From positions 1-26,939 of the forward strand of contig MU602999.1 of assembly GCA_025201865.1 (NCBI GenBank): 26,939 bases of DNA. The letters are read 5' to 3'. The translations under genes were made by a program, and so were the position numbers. The DNA comes from Ramicandelaber brevisporus. Its lineage: Eukaryota > Kickxellomycota > Ramicandelaberales > Ramicandelaberaceae. Below the pieces are notes generated by a model, which made no database searches, was not told the origin of the DNA, and saw only the letters and a program-made list of their open reading frames with translations. Positions 15,739 through 25,872 of the stretch are shown here, one piece after another; within the stretch, counting starts at the first letter, position 1, and each line of letters opens with the position of its first letter.

Positions 15739-17727
15739 ATGGCGGATAGTCCGTACTATTCATACACGCCATATGCGAGCGGCACTAGCAACAACAACAA
15801 CAGCAACAGTGGCGGCAGTGGTGGTGGTTTGAGTGGATATGGCACGCTGTCATCTGGCCGTTCATCTGGCCAAACGTCTGTTGTGCGACCCTCGCAGCAG
15901 CAACATGCACCAATGCCTCGCCAACCCATTCCACAACAACAGCAGCAACTACAGCAACAACAACAGCAACAGCAACAGCAACAACATAGTCCTCAGCGGT
16001 CACCTCCAACTCATGGCGTTCGATTTGCTATCGAAGAGTCGCAAACTTATGGACATGCAGTGCCTGGATTTGATGATCCAACTACATCTTCATCTCAACA
16101 GCAGCTGCAGCAATACCAAGATGGACGTCGGAACGATTACAGTGGAACTGCGATGGCTAGCTACAATGCAGCGCACACGGGTCGTATTGAGGGCTATGGC
16201 ATCCCAAGACATCAGCTTTCATCGACATCGCTGAACCCTCAGCGTCAATCTGCTCCCCAATCGCAGCAACCTCAGCCACAGCAACAGCAACAGCTTCAAC
16301 AGCTTCAACAGCAGAGGCCAGTGGCATCCACTGTTCAGCAGCAACACCAACAGCAACCACCACCGCCGCTACCACCGCCACCAGTGATGCCAATGCCACG
16401 TCCACCAGCCAGATCATCATATGCAAGTCCAGTTAATGCACATTCCACGGTGGTTGAGTCTTACCATGACTCCGACCGTCCAATTGTCCATCGCATGACA
16501 CATACCACATCTGCTCCAACTCAATATGCAGTGTTTCCTCCGTTGAACACAAGTGCAAACACGGCTGCAATGGGAATCTCTGGTTCAGCTGGCACAATCG
16601 GAACAGTGAACACAATGAACACGATGAATACAATGAACACAACTGTTACAAATGCCACATCAAATGCAACACCAGTAGCGGCGGTTAAAGCTATTCCTGC
16701 AGCCTCATCATCAACTGGCAATACAAACACAAACATTGATACTGCAACATCCACAGAACCAGCTTCCTCCACAAATCCTGCAAGTCCAACCATTACTTCT
16801 GCTTCTGCTGCCGTTGCTACCACTGCCCAATCAGCATCATCACCAGGAGTCCAGAAGCCATCCATGACTCGGAGCGAAAACATCTTATTTTGCATTGATA
16901 TTGACGATTGCATGAACATTCCCATTGATGACTGCCCAGTGTCAATTGTTAAAGGGCTGCATCCGTCTCTTCCGCGCCACTACACTAGACTGAATATGGC
17001 CAAATACGCAATTGATAACTTTATTCGGGTGAAAAACAAAATCAACCCGCGCCACAAATTTGCACTGGCTACATTGGGCCAAGCCGCAGTGTCAGTGTGT
17101 CCATTTACAAGCGATCTGAATGAGTTTATTAATAAACTGGACACTATTCAAGCTACTGGAGAAACGTACGATTCATTTGAGAGCGACACGTTAATGCGAG
17201 TTATGGATATTATGAGACATAACTTGGACAGCGATCGACAATCTAGACAGCTGCAGAACATGACCGGCAACACCAACAGCACTGGGCTGCCTTCAAGATT
17301 CACATCGCCTATTGATGGCGACGATGGCCCACCAGGTCATAACGTACTGATGAATAACATGGGTGCAGCCTTACTGACTTCAACAAGAGGCAACAGAGTC
17401 CGATCGCCTCTTGTCAGAATCATTGTGATTTACGGAAGAACGTCAATCCGGCCAGATGCACTTTCGGCCGATGTTAGGGCTCGCCAGAGAAACGATGGCG
17501 CTATTCACATTGACACTTTACTGTTAAGTGGGCTAAACTCAATCAATGATAATGAGATCCAACAGACGGCGGATGATTGGGATACAATGATTGGTGACTT
17601 TGGAACCAGCTATGTATACGATGTGAGAACAAATAGTCAACTAGTGGCCGCAATGACAAAACTGCTGGCTCATTCTGTGCAGAGACCACTGCCTTTGAAT
17701 GCATATTATAATATTACTTCTGCCTAG
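15739..17727 (+). CDS. BABAM1: BRISC and BRCA1-A complex member 1 (MERIT40) with long Gln-rich N-terminus
   Basis: A 662-residue protein. The C-terminal part from about 376 is a von Willebrand A-like domain that matches MERIT40 end to end: ENILFCIDIDDCM, FIRVKNKINPRHKFALATLG, FTSDLNEFINKLDTI, VRIIVIYGRTS, a D-W-D and G-D-FGTSYVYDV stretch, and the very characteristic end MTKLLAHSVQRPLPLNAYY. As in MERIT40, a classical D-x-S-x-S metal site is absent. In animals it scaffolds the BRCC36 K63-deubiquitinase complexes BRISC and BRCA1-A. Residues 1-375 are low complexity, with poly-Gln tracts (about 72-90, 115-125, 175-200), Pro-rich and Thr/Ala/Asn-rich parts, and a small NTMNTMNTM repeat. The start is the ATG at 15739 (MADSPYYSY). 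A second low-complexity loop (about 500-545) interrupts the domain. Confidence 0.88.
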   Translation: MADSPYYSYTPYASGTSNNNNSNSGGSGGGLSGYGTLSSGRSSGQTSVVRPSQQQHAPMPRQPIPQQQQQLQQQQQQQQQQQHSPQRSPPTHGVRFAIEESQTYGHAVPGFDDPTTSSSQQQLQQYQDGRRNDYSGTAMASYNAAHTGRIEGYGIPRHQLSSTSLNPQRQSAPQSQQPQPQQQQQLQQLQQQRPVASTVQQQHQQQPPPPLPPPPVMPMPRPPARSSYASPVNAHSTVVESYHDSDRPIVHRMTHTTSAPTQYAVFPPLNTSANTAAMGISGSAGTIGTVNTMNTMNTMNTTVTNATSNATPVAAVKAIPAASSSTGNTNTNIDTATSTEPASSTNPASPTITSASAAVATTAQSASSPGVQKPSMTRSENILFCIDIDDCMNIPIDDCPVSIVKGLHPSLPRHYTRLNMAKYAIDNFIRVKNKINPRHKFALATLGQAAVSVCPFTSDLNEFINKLDTIQATGETYDSFESDTLMRVMDIMRHNLDSDRQSRQLQNMTGNTNSTGLPSRFTSPIDGDDGPPGHNVLMNNMGAALLTSTRGNRVRSPLVRIIVIYGRTSIRPDALSADVRARQRNDGAIHIDTLLLSGLNSINDNEIQQTADDWDTMIGDFGTSYVYDVRTNSQLVAAMTKLLAHSVQRPLPLNAYYNITSA

Positions 17728-17833
17728 TGTTTCCTTTTATTTATTTATTTTTTGCCCAAAAAGCGTAATATTATTATATGTTACTAGTGTTCACAATAAG
17801 CACGCCTCTTAATAACAAACAAACCCAAAAAGT

Positions 17834-17849
17834 TAAAAAAAAAAAAAAA
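17834..17849 (+). repeat. A16 homopolymer between BABAM1 and the phosphodiesterase gene
   Basis: A run of about 16 A lies in the 239-base convergent gap, about 105 bases after the BABAM1 stop. The surrounding sequence is A-rich and likely holds both 3' ends. Confidence 0.8.
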
Positions 17850-17966
17850 ACGAAAAGAGATCAATACACATAAAAGTAGTATAAACTAACTATCAAAATA
17901 AAGGCAGACGAAGGAAGGAAAGGAAAACATAAAGAAAAGAAGGAACTTTGTATATATATATATTAC

Positions 17967-20483
17967 TCAGGTCGCAGAGGCAGGTGTGCGTGGCACAATG
18001 TTTGCAATGTACTCACTGGACATTGACCCATTGGCTACAATCGACGCTGTGGCTGATGAAGCAGACAGTGTCGCGGTTGATGGAACAGCCGTCAATCCTA
18101 GCCCAGTCGGATACAATCCATTGTTCTTCATGCTGTTGCCGCTTCCACTGAGACTTGTGCTGATTGCAATTTTAAACCTGCCAGGAAGCTGATTGAAGTC
18201 AGAGTGATGGCGTCGCTGTCGTAGTGGTTGAGACGGACTTCCATCAGACTGCTGCAAAGGATACGTCCGAGGCTGTGGATTGTAATGATGGTGATGATGG
18301 TGGTGATGGTGTAGAAAACTACTTCGATGCTGTTGTTGTTGGTGTTGATTATGACTGTTGTGATGGTGAGCAGAGGTGCCAAATGTCTGCATTGAATGTC
18401 GTCGTAATGTTGCCACCCACGTAACATCAACTGGGACTTCAACTGTACCGGCTGCAAGACTAAGCCGTCGGCCGTTACCTGCCTGGATGTTCTCGGATAT
18501 GAGCCTGGATGGCGACAGAGAAGGGTCAGATATAGTGTTGACACGAGTGACTGGAGACACAACAGGCGGAGCGATGCTGTCATCCGGCAGCTTGAGTTCA
18601 GGTGTCTTGGCTGTTGAGTCTATATCAGAGTCGTTGTGGTCAATGACGATCGCTGGAACATCCGGTGTGTCTGACATTGGATTAGCAGAAGTAGCAGTAG
18701 CAGCAGTAGCGGCAGTGGCACTGGTAGCAGGAGTGGCAGCAGATGGAGTATCAGCCATTGTGTTCTTCCAGGTTTTGATGTTGTTGTTGAGCACATCCAC
18801 AAATTTAGTTGGCTCGGGCACTAAATCAGCCACAGCCTCAAAGAACGGCTTTACAACCAACACAGAGAATCCCAGGTTGATGTTGGCCTGATTGCTGGTT
18901 AGTCTATCCATATTGGTAGACACTGGCAGCCCTATAGCCTTTTCGAGGTCACCTTGGGTGAAAAACTCAGATACCATCACATCCGACCACTTCTTGCTCA
19001 CTGTCCATGGCAGTGCTGGATTGAAGATGTCAACTGCATGCAGCAGCACATTGCACAATTGGCGACGCTGCTGTCTGTCGAGGAACACATCGCATGAGAG
19101 AACACTGCATTCAGTGTCTTCCTCATCACAGCCAGCCAGTGTTTCAGCATCCATACTGCCCATTCGACTGCTGCGGTTGAAGACTGGATTAGAGGCTGTG
19201 GTGGCAGCAGTGGCGGTGGTGGCGGCGGCGGTGGGAATTGATACAAAGTCGCCCAGGTCAGTGCTGCGCTTACGACGCTTGGTGGTGGTGCTTGGATCAA
19301 TGTCAACTTGAATATCCATGGCTGAATCTTCATCCTCTTGTGACTCAGAGTCTTCTTCGAGTGCCTTCAATGGGACTGAGCGCAAGAATCCACCTTGAGC
19401 ATTGCTGATGCTGTTGATGCTACTACTGCTGCTGCTGGTGAATGATTCGGTGCTTGGAGTTGGAGTTGGACAGTTGAGAATCACACCGAGTTTGACACAA
19501 GACTCGACAACCGAGTAATGCTGTGTCATATCTGTGTGCAAAATACACTCAATAATGGCATCCCGCATAGCCTCTGCAACATCCTTCACCAAACCTGTGG
19601 CAGTGCCTTCGCCATGTGCTGTAGTGACTGTAGCTGTTGGTGAGCCATCAGCTTCATCCGCATCTTCATCAACTTCCTCGATTGCTGCATTCAACCCATG
19701 GTCAACCGACGTCGCAACAGGTGTAACCAGTGTGCTCACATCTGTCACTACGGTTGAAGTTGCTGAAAACGATGGTCTCGCCGATACTGCAAAGACACTC
19801 ACTAAGTTTCTCAGCAACTGATGTCTTTCCAGCAACTGCAGTGTCAAATCACAAGAGTATCTCTCTAGCACAGCCTTCTCGCCATATTTCTTCACCAAGT
19901 CATCATTAGAATTTACACAAAACATGTTATTTACGCCTGGATGTCCAATGTCATGACACAGCGCAGCAATCATTGCAGCACACACGTCAAACGGAGTCAA
20001 GTATCTCGCCAATCCAAGTGTAATCATAAAGTGATGCAATTTAACCACCACATCAACTGCATGTCTGAATGAATGATACGGAACATGTCGATAGCCTGCA
20101 GCCACATCACTCACAAATAGCAACAATGGACTATTGGCCAGTGAATTCTTTGCTTCGTTGTCGTCGTCGCTGTCGCTGTCATTGTCATTGTCTTCTGTGA
20201 GTGATCTCAAATCAAATCCCAAAACGGCATCAACGCCACTGTCGATCAGCATGGAGAGCGCTATACCAATCAATTCTGCCTCAGACCAAACAAATGCATC
20301 AAACTCCATTCCAAACTCGCCCACCACTGTCCTTTCACTGCCACAGCCGTCCAATACAGTTGAGAGCATTCGTCGAACAGCGGACAAGTCGTCCGAAGTG
20401 AGAGAAGCTGCAGTTGGCGCAACTGTGGTGACAGCTGCAGTTGGAATCTCGACAACCACTGTACTGTTGACCGTCGTCATCAT
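17967..20483 (-). CDS. 3',5'-cyclic nucleotide phosphodiesterase with split catalytic domain
   Basis: An 838-residue class I PDE (HD superfamily). The catalytic features are YHSFRHAVDV at 136-145 (usual HNxxH, here HSFRH: His137 general acid, His141 metal ligand), CHDIGHPGVNN at 176-186 (His177, Asp178), ILHTDMTQH at 314-322, LLHAVDIFNP at 480-489 (metal ligand Asp485), then GFSVLVVKPFFEAVADLVP. It would hydrolyse cAMP and/or cGMP in the cytosol. Two low-complexity insertions break the domain: about 233-297 (acidic, Ser/Thr-rich) and about 336-455 (Ser-rich, with KRRKR at 402-406 as a possible nuclear signal). The invariant purine-binding Gln position, two before the GF, appears to be Asn536. 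The C-terminal 260 residues are disordered, with a poly-His run. No regulatory GAF or PAS domain and no membrane segment was seen. The start is the ATG at 20481-20483. Confidence 0.9.
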   Translation of the reverse strand: MMTTVNSTVVVEIPTAAVTTVAPTAASLTSDDLSAVRRMLSTVLDGCGSERTVVGEFGMEFDAFVWSEAELIGIALSMLIDSGVDAVLGFDLRSLTEDNDNDSDSDDDNEAKNSLANSPLLLFVSDVAAGYRHVPYHSFRHAVDVVVKLHHFMITLGLARYLTPFDVCAAMIAALCHDIGHPGVNNMFCVNSNDDLVKKYGEKAVLERYSCDLTLQLLERHQLLRNLVSVFAVSARPSFSATSTVVTDVSTLVTPVATSVDHGLNAAIEEVDEDADEADGSPTATVTTAHGEGTATGLVKDVAEAMRDAIIECILHTDMTQHYSVVESCVKLGVILNCPTPTPSTESFTSSSSSSINSISNAQGGFLRSVPLKALEEDSESQEDEDSAMDIQVDIDPSTTTKRRKRSTDLGDFVSIPTAAATTATAATTASNPVFNRSSRMGSMDAETLAGCDEEDTECSVLSCDVFLDRQQRRQLCNVLLHAVDIFNPALPWTVSKKWSDVMVSEFFTQGDLEKAIGLPVSTNMDRLTSNQANINLGFSVLVVKPFFEAVADLVPEPTKFVDVLNNNIKTWKNTMADTPSAATPATSATAATAATATSANPMSDTPDVPAIVIDHNDSDIDSTAKTPELKLPDDSIAPPVVSPVTRVNTISDPSLSPSRLISENIQAGNGRRLSLAAGTVEVPVDVTWVATLRRHSMQTFGTSAHHHNSHNQHQQQQHRSSFLHHHHHHHHHYNPQPRTYPLQQSDGSPSQPLRQRRHHSDFNQLPGRFKIAISTSLSGSGNSMKNNGLYPTGLGLTAVPSTATLSASSATASIVANGSMSSEYIANIVPRTPASAT

Positions 20484-20552
20484 AAACGCAGCTAGTTGAG
20501 TGAGAGCAGGTGAGAGCAGGTGGGAGAGGTTTATGCAACGAAAACTAAAACA

Positions 20553-20602
20553 AGAGAGAGAGAGTGAGTGAGTGTGTGAGTGTGAGTGAGTGAGTGAGTG
20601 AG
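20553..20602 (-). repeat. GAGA / GTGA tetranucleotide repeat
   Basis: A GAGAGAGA run followed by repeated GTGA units on the plus strand. On the PDE strand it is a CTCT/TCAC tract about 70-120 bases upstream of the PDE start codon. Confidence 0.85.
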
Positions 20603-21620
20603 TAAGCGATGAGCAGAAGGAGGAAAAGAAAAAGAAGAAACAATAGGCAAAGTCTCAACAATAAAAGGAGGCAGGTATTGAAGGAGGAGGAGTAGTATGT
20701 ATATATAGGTATAATGTACGTATGTAGGTAAAAGGGGGGCAGAAAGGCAGTGAGTAAAAGTACAAGTACAAGCACGAGGCTGTCAGTTGGTGGTGTATAT
20801 ACTCTGGCAGCTGTCGTTCGCTCTCTATCAAGGAAATGAGCGAATCAGAAAAGGCGATACACACGAACCACGAACTTCTACAGACGTTAACAGTAGTGTG
20901 GTTGGGGTGTCGGAACTGGCGTCTATACAAGAAAAGCAACAACAACAACAACAACAACAGCAACAAAACTGCGGCAAGTAGAAGAAAAAGCGAATCGAAG
21001 GAAGGAAAGGAAGCAAAGAAGGAGAGAGTAGTGATGCAGGAATTGTTCGTCTGTAGAAGTCTATCTGGTGTTTGTTTGTCGGCTGATTGTTGGTGCCTTC
21101 TTCTTCTTCTTTGTCTTCGTTGTCTGTGTCGGCGTCTGCGTCGGCGTCAGTGTTGCCGTGTGAGAGCTTATTAGAAAAAGAGAAAGAAACTGATGTGAAC
21201 ACCCGAAAGTTCGGCGATGAATGTGAGAACAAGTAGATCGAGGACTAGCGGCGTGAATCGAGCGAGTGTGAGCGCGCGCAGCCATGATCATTTTATGCTG
21301 AACATGCGCAGGCCGTGGCACATCACATTCTATTCTTGCGCCTGTGGTTGGCGAGGTTGGATCAACACGCTCATGGTTCGTTGGGACTTGTGTGTGTGTG
21401 TGTGTATGTTCGTGTCCAGAGAAAGTTCAACAGGTCCCGCCCACAAGAAATGCTCCGGGTAACACCCCAACAAGCCAGCCAATTAGAACTCCCAACATAG
21501 CCTGACCATCCAATGATTGAGCATCCACGCGGTTTCTTCTTCTTCTTCTTCCTCTTCCTCTTTTGTGATTTGGGGACACAGTAACCGAGAGCAGTACTGC
21601 GGGATGAGAGGCTAGTTATT

Positions 21621-21648
21621 GTTTTCTTTTTCTTTTTCTTTTTCTTTT
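21621..21648 (+). repeat. CTTTTT hexamer repeat
   Basis: About four tandem CTTTTT units on the plus strand, in the non-coding spacer. Confidence 0.8.
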
Positions 21649-21925
21649 TAATCGGGACCGCCAAGGAGCACGCGTGGACTTTCCGCGTGATTGACCACAA
21701 ATGGAAAGAGTCCATGGTCTTTGACGCGTGGCTTGCCAATGCCTGTCAAGTGTGCCAGGCTGAGAACTCGGCGAGAATGTCTTCTCGAGACTACTGAGCT
21801 GCGGCTTTTTGTTCATTCGCCGAGCAAGCAAGTTACTTTGTTGTTACAACCAACAAACGAGACAGGGCATTTCCGAGACTTTCGAGCCCAGTGCTGCTGT
21901 TGTTGTTGCTTTTTCTTACTTTGCT

Positions 21926-21976
21926 TGACTGACTGGCTGGCTGGCTGGCTGACTCACCGGCCAACTGACTGACTCG
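21926..21976. repeat. GACT/GGCT tetranucleotide repeat
   Basis: GACT units grade into four GGCT units, then further GACT units after a short interruption containing CACCGGCC. It is a degenerate tetranucleotide array in the spacer. Confidence 0.8.
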
Positions 21977-22119
21977 GTCGTGGTCAGTCTCTGTTCCTCT
22001 CCTCTGAACGGTGTACCACAATCGATGGTAGATCATTTTTTGCAGCCATCGTTTAGCTGTCCATCTATCTGTGTGTACATTCAGAAAAACTGCTGACGTC
22101 GCAATGAAAACACACACAC

Positions 22120-22122
<3 letters not shown>

Positions 22123-22161
<39 letters not shown>
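22123..22161 (+). repeat. (CT)n microsatellite, about 19 units
   Basis: An uninterrupted CT array of about 39 bases, directly preceded by a short CA array. It is the longest pure dinucleotide repeat in the window. Confidence 0.97.
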
Positions 22162-22164
<3 letters not shown>

Positions 22165-22834
22165 CGACACTGCTTTATCTGTGTAACGGAAACACAACGC
22201 GTGCGTGCGTTAGTTGCTTTTCTTTTTTTATTGTTGCGATGAATGACATTCGTTGGTGGTAAATGGTAAGATATTGCTCAAAGTGACCTGCATTCAAAGA
22301 AAGAAAGAGAGAGCCAGGCAAAATGCAATCTGACATGTAATTGCACTAAAACTTTGGCACGAGTGCCACATCCTTGTTTGGGCAAATAACAAACAAAAAA
22401 GAACTGAGCGACTTCGAGATGTCAAAAAAAAAACAATACTGGCAGAGGAGAGAGTTTGTTCATGACACAGGGAAAGGACATGGTTGGACACTGTTCTGTT
22501 CCTTCTTCTCTAGTCAACAGCAGCTACCAGTCATAACAGGCACTAGCCCTTTCTCTCTCTCTCCTTCTCTCTCCTTCCCTCTCAGTCATAAGAGAGTGGA
22601 AGTGACCTTCAAAAGCTGTACACTAACATGGCAAATTGTTTCGAATTCTGCAGTTATGTTGTTTTTGTTTGATTTGCCTGCATGGATCACACTGTATTCT
22701 TACATTGAAAGAAATCGAATGACTTTTGTGACTTGGTGACCTCCAGTAAAGTATGTGTTTGTTTGAAAGTATTTCATGACCTTGGAAAGAAGCGAGCGAA
22801 ATCAGCTGATTGTCGATCACTGACAGTGGGGGAA

Positions 22835-22840
22835 TATAAA
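22835..22840 (+). promoter_or_regulatory. TATA-box candidate for the gene starting at 25891
   Basis: TATAAA lies in the context GGAATATAAAGG, and immediately downstream the plus strand changes to a CT-rich transcript-like composition. A start site about 30 bases further on would give a leader of roughly 3 kb before the ATG at 25891. This is an inference from position and composition. Confidence 0.4.
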
Positions 22841-22997
22841 GGTACCTGGCTGCTGTTACTGCGGTCCTCGCACGTCCCCTCACTCACTCGTCCTCTCTCC
22901 ATTCCTGGGATCTTCACATCTAACGTTTGCCAGTCTTCTGCTTCCTTCATTGCTTGTGTAGTTGCACGGCTTCCTCCTTCCACCTTCCTCTTCCACG

Positions 22998-23058
22998 CAC
23001 ATACATACACACGCACATACATACACATACATACATACACTCATTCACACTCACTCAT
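22998..23058 (+). repeat. CA/CATA microsatellite
   Basis: Imperfect CACATACATACA units, grading into CACTCATTCA units, in the probable leader of the right-edge gene. Confidence 0.8.
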
Positions 23059-23541
23059 TCACCTTCTCGCCTCTGTTATATCACTGTTCAGACTCTACGA
23101 ATTCGACAGCATTTTACCTTTTCCAGCTAACTGATAATAAAGTCGTATCACGTCACTGTTCGGATCGGAATGTATTTTTCGTTCAACTGACATTTCTCTT
23201 CAACTCTGTATTTCATAATCGACCCTGCGAGCTGCCTTCGTCATCGGCCCACCTCACATTCCACCCACCCACACACACACATACACACAGACACACAGAC
23301 ACACGTACATCCCACACTTGTACTTTTCTTTCTTTCTTCCTCTGTGCAGTTGTTTGTCTGAACTACATTTTCCGTGTTACTCTTCTGTCTCTGTCTGTCT
23401 GCCTTTCTCTTTTCTCTCTCTCCACAAACGCACACACGCACAGGAACGGGTGTGCTGCATTCTTCGTGTTCCTTCTCTGTAATTTCTCGCGAATCACCAA
23501 CACCATCAACATAATACCAACAATTTTTGCTGAACTTGAAG

Positions 23542-23696
23542 GTAAGTCTCAACTGCATGAACCTGCGTTGCTTGAAGTCTGCAATATTTGCAGACTTGTG
23601 CATTTCTTTTTTTTTACTATTCTCTTTTCCTTTTCTTCACTATACGAACTTCATCTCCAACACAAAACTTTCCGTCATCTCGTTATTTTTTTTCAG
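23542..23696 (+). other. Candidate leader intron (GTAAGT...TTTTTTTTCAG)
   Basis: A consensus 5' site AAG/GTAAGT is followed 155 bases later by a strong polypyrimidine tract ending in TTTCAG. Both sites are in the expected order on the plus strand. No coding frame is interrupted, so support is from splice signals only. Confidence 0.45.
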
Positions 23697-24063
23697 AACA
23701 GGACAAACTTCTCTCTCTGTCTCTCTGTCCCTCATTCTCTCTTTTCATTTGCACTGTTGACGAATCAAAAACTCCGCAAATATTTTAGTATGTGACAGTT
23801 GGCGACATGAGCAGCATTGGTGACACAAAAGAACTTTAAAAAGAAGGGACAGTTGCAGCTCACCCTTAATTACATTTTTCGACACACATACACACACACA
23901 CACAGAGTCGAATTTCTTTTCCATGCTTTTCTTGTTTGCTTCTGATTTTGCTTCTGCTTCTGCTTCTCTCTGACAATCGACATCACGCCAACAGCAACAA
24001 TGCGGCTGATGATCAGGAACAAATTGCGCGTGTCTTCTTTTTTTCCATTTTCATCTCTTTCAT

Positions 24064-24132
24064 TTTTCGTTGTCATTTTCCATTTTTCAGTGTCATTTTC
24101 CAGTGTCATTTTTCGTTGTCATTTTCATTTCC
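24064..24132 (+). repeat. Degenerate TGTCATTTTCC minisatellite
   Basis: The unit TGTCATTTTYC occurs about four times, spaced 15-20 bases apart, with the connecting bases alternating between CATTTTTCAG, CAG and GTTG. It lies in the pyrimidine-rich leader. Confidence 0.7.
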
Positions 24133-24184
24133 TTCTTCGACTTTTATCCTCATTTCTACACATTGCTTTCCGCAGTCACTCTGT

Positions 24185-24364
24185 GTGAGTTCACGCCATC
24201 TAATTCCGGCATCCTCCTCATCCTCCAGTTTACACCCTAGTACAGAGCTCGTGTGCATCAAATATACTGCCTGTGCTCACTTCGGTTACATCCCCCCAAA
24301 GCCTCTGAAACTTGTATTCATATCACTATTTTGTTTTTCCCTTATTGTGTCGTTTTTGTTACAG
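24185..24364 (+). other. Candidate leader intron (GTGAGT...TTTGTTACAG)
   Basis: A GTGAGT donor-like site is followed 180 bases later by a long T-rich tract ending in TTACAG. Evidence is from splice signals only. Confidence 0.3.
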
Positions 24365-24699
24365 TCTTGTCACCATATTATCGTCGACTCACTCTTGTGC
24401 CCACGTTACACAAAATCGACGAGACATTTTCTCCCTCGAAATTCCGTAACATTATCCATACACCCTACGCCGTACATACAAACTATCGTCCAACGTGGCT
24501 TACCTCGTCTATCTTAACTGACGTTCGCAACTTGCTTTTCACACTGACACATTTGTTACGACACATCTTTTTTTCCCTGTGAATTCATTCTGTGTGCAAT
24601 ATACTGCCCGCACAAACCAATCGTTGTCCAGCAGGTCAGTAGTTCCGGCTCCTCTCCCACCACCAGCAACGTGGATCACATTTGTATTTTTTTTGAAAG

Positions 24700-24797
24700 G
24701 TACGTTGGTCAACTCCACACTCTAGTATGAATCTTGTTGTTTTCTTTTTTCTTTATTGGACAATCCCCCTCTTCTTCTACTTTTCTATTCCTTGCAG
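24700..24797 (+). other. Candidate leader intron (GTACGT...CCTTGCAG)
   Basis: AAAG/GTACGT is followed 98 bases later by a pyrimidine-rich stretch ending in CTTGCAG. The length and signals fit a small fungal-type intron. Evidence is from splice signals only. Confidence 0.35.
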
Positions 24798-25820
24798 CGT
24801 CATCGCATTATCGCATTATCGCTTCTACATACACACACACTCTCTCTTTTTCTCTTCAGTCTACTGTTTTTTCTTCCTTTCTATTTGCCAGTTTAGCGAG
24901 ACTTGCATCCCTTCTTTTCTTGCTCACATTCGACGATCTTCCTGTCACACTTTGACACTCAAGCGACTGCTCTTTTGTTTTGTTGCTAGTTTTGGGCAAC
25001 TGTATCACCACACATCTTCCAACATTCCCTCTTCCTCTACCCATCTATCCATCCATCTATCCATCTATTCATTTCCCCTATCTCCACTCTCACCTCCACA
25101 GTTACGTGTCATCACCAGGCCACAATTTTGATTCCCATTCATCTTCCTTTGAAGTAACACTGCGTCACTGCTTTTTTCTTCTTCGTCTTTGTTTGTGACC
25201 TTCCATCCGATCAGCATTGCCCCATTTTTTCCCCAGTCTTGCCATTGCGACTGCTTCAGGTACCCTACTCGCCCTTCAACCTCTCCACTTCTCCACCTCT
25301 GCTTCGTCCTCTATTTTTAGTCCTTCATATCACACACACACTTGCCCTTCCCTCGAGCCGGCTGTGCGGAGGAAAAAAGCCATTATCAATATTTTGTTAA
25401 CCTCTAACAGAGTAGTTTGAAGCTCACGCGAACATACAAACATACAAACATTGGACTCCAATTATAACAGCCTCTACTTTGCCTGTTTATCCCCAACAAC
25501 AACATTATTTCTCAAGGGTCTCTAGTCCCTGACTACATTCCTTTACTAGTATCAAGTACATCCTTCCTCCTAATCAACTGCAGGTTGCCCACATCGTTGG
25601 TTATTTATACCTACTCTTGACTCACTGTTACTCCTCTCCCCCAGCACAACCCCTGCAAACTTCACTCCTGCCTTGTTTCTTGACAATCTCCCATTCTGCT
25701 GCAAACCTCACAATCCACTATTGACTGCAGCATTGTACTAACTGATCGGCCAACTGGCGTCATACTTTTCTTTTGTATCATTGTATTCTCATTGTAACAT
25801 ACAGTCTTCATTTCACCCAT

Positions 25821-25872
25821 CCACACACACAAGCACACGCACACAACCACACACACACAAGCACAACCACAG
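25821..25872 (+). repeat. CA-rich microsatellite just upstream of the right-edge start codon
   Basis: Imperfect CACA/AGCACA units end about 20 bases before the ATG at 25891. The position is the same as that of the AC tract in front of the GNAT-like gene. Confidence 0.85.

Larger units (their letters stand above)
20484..22834. other. Left part of a long intergenic region: probable PDE leader/promoter and spacer
   Basis: Plus-strand DNA from about 20550 to 21040 is purine-rich (GAGA, GTGAGTGA, GGAGGA, GAAGGAAG runs). It therefore reads pyrimidine-rich on the minus strand, as expected for the PDE 5' leader. A CAGCATAAAATG sequence on the minus strand near 21290 could serve as its TATA element. 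Beyond that lie tetranucleotide, CTTTTT and CT repeats. No protein family could be recognised in any frame. Confidence 0.5.

Noticed and set aside
20936-20966. Regularly spaced AAC/AGC triplets considered as a CRISPR-like or coding repeat
   Set aside because: It is a simple trinucleotide array with no spacers and no supporting frame.
22962-23795. Plus-strand frame of 277 codons rich in Ser, Phe, Thr and His
   Set aside because: It is the translation of CA/CT/T-rich low-complexity DNA and crosses a good candidate intron (23542-23696).
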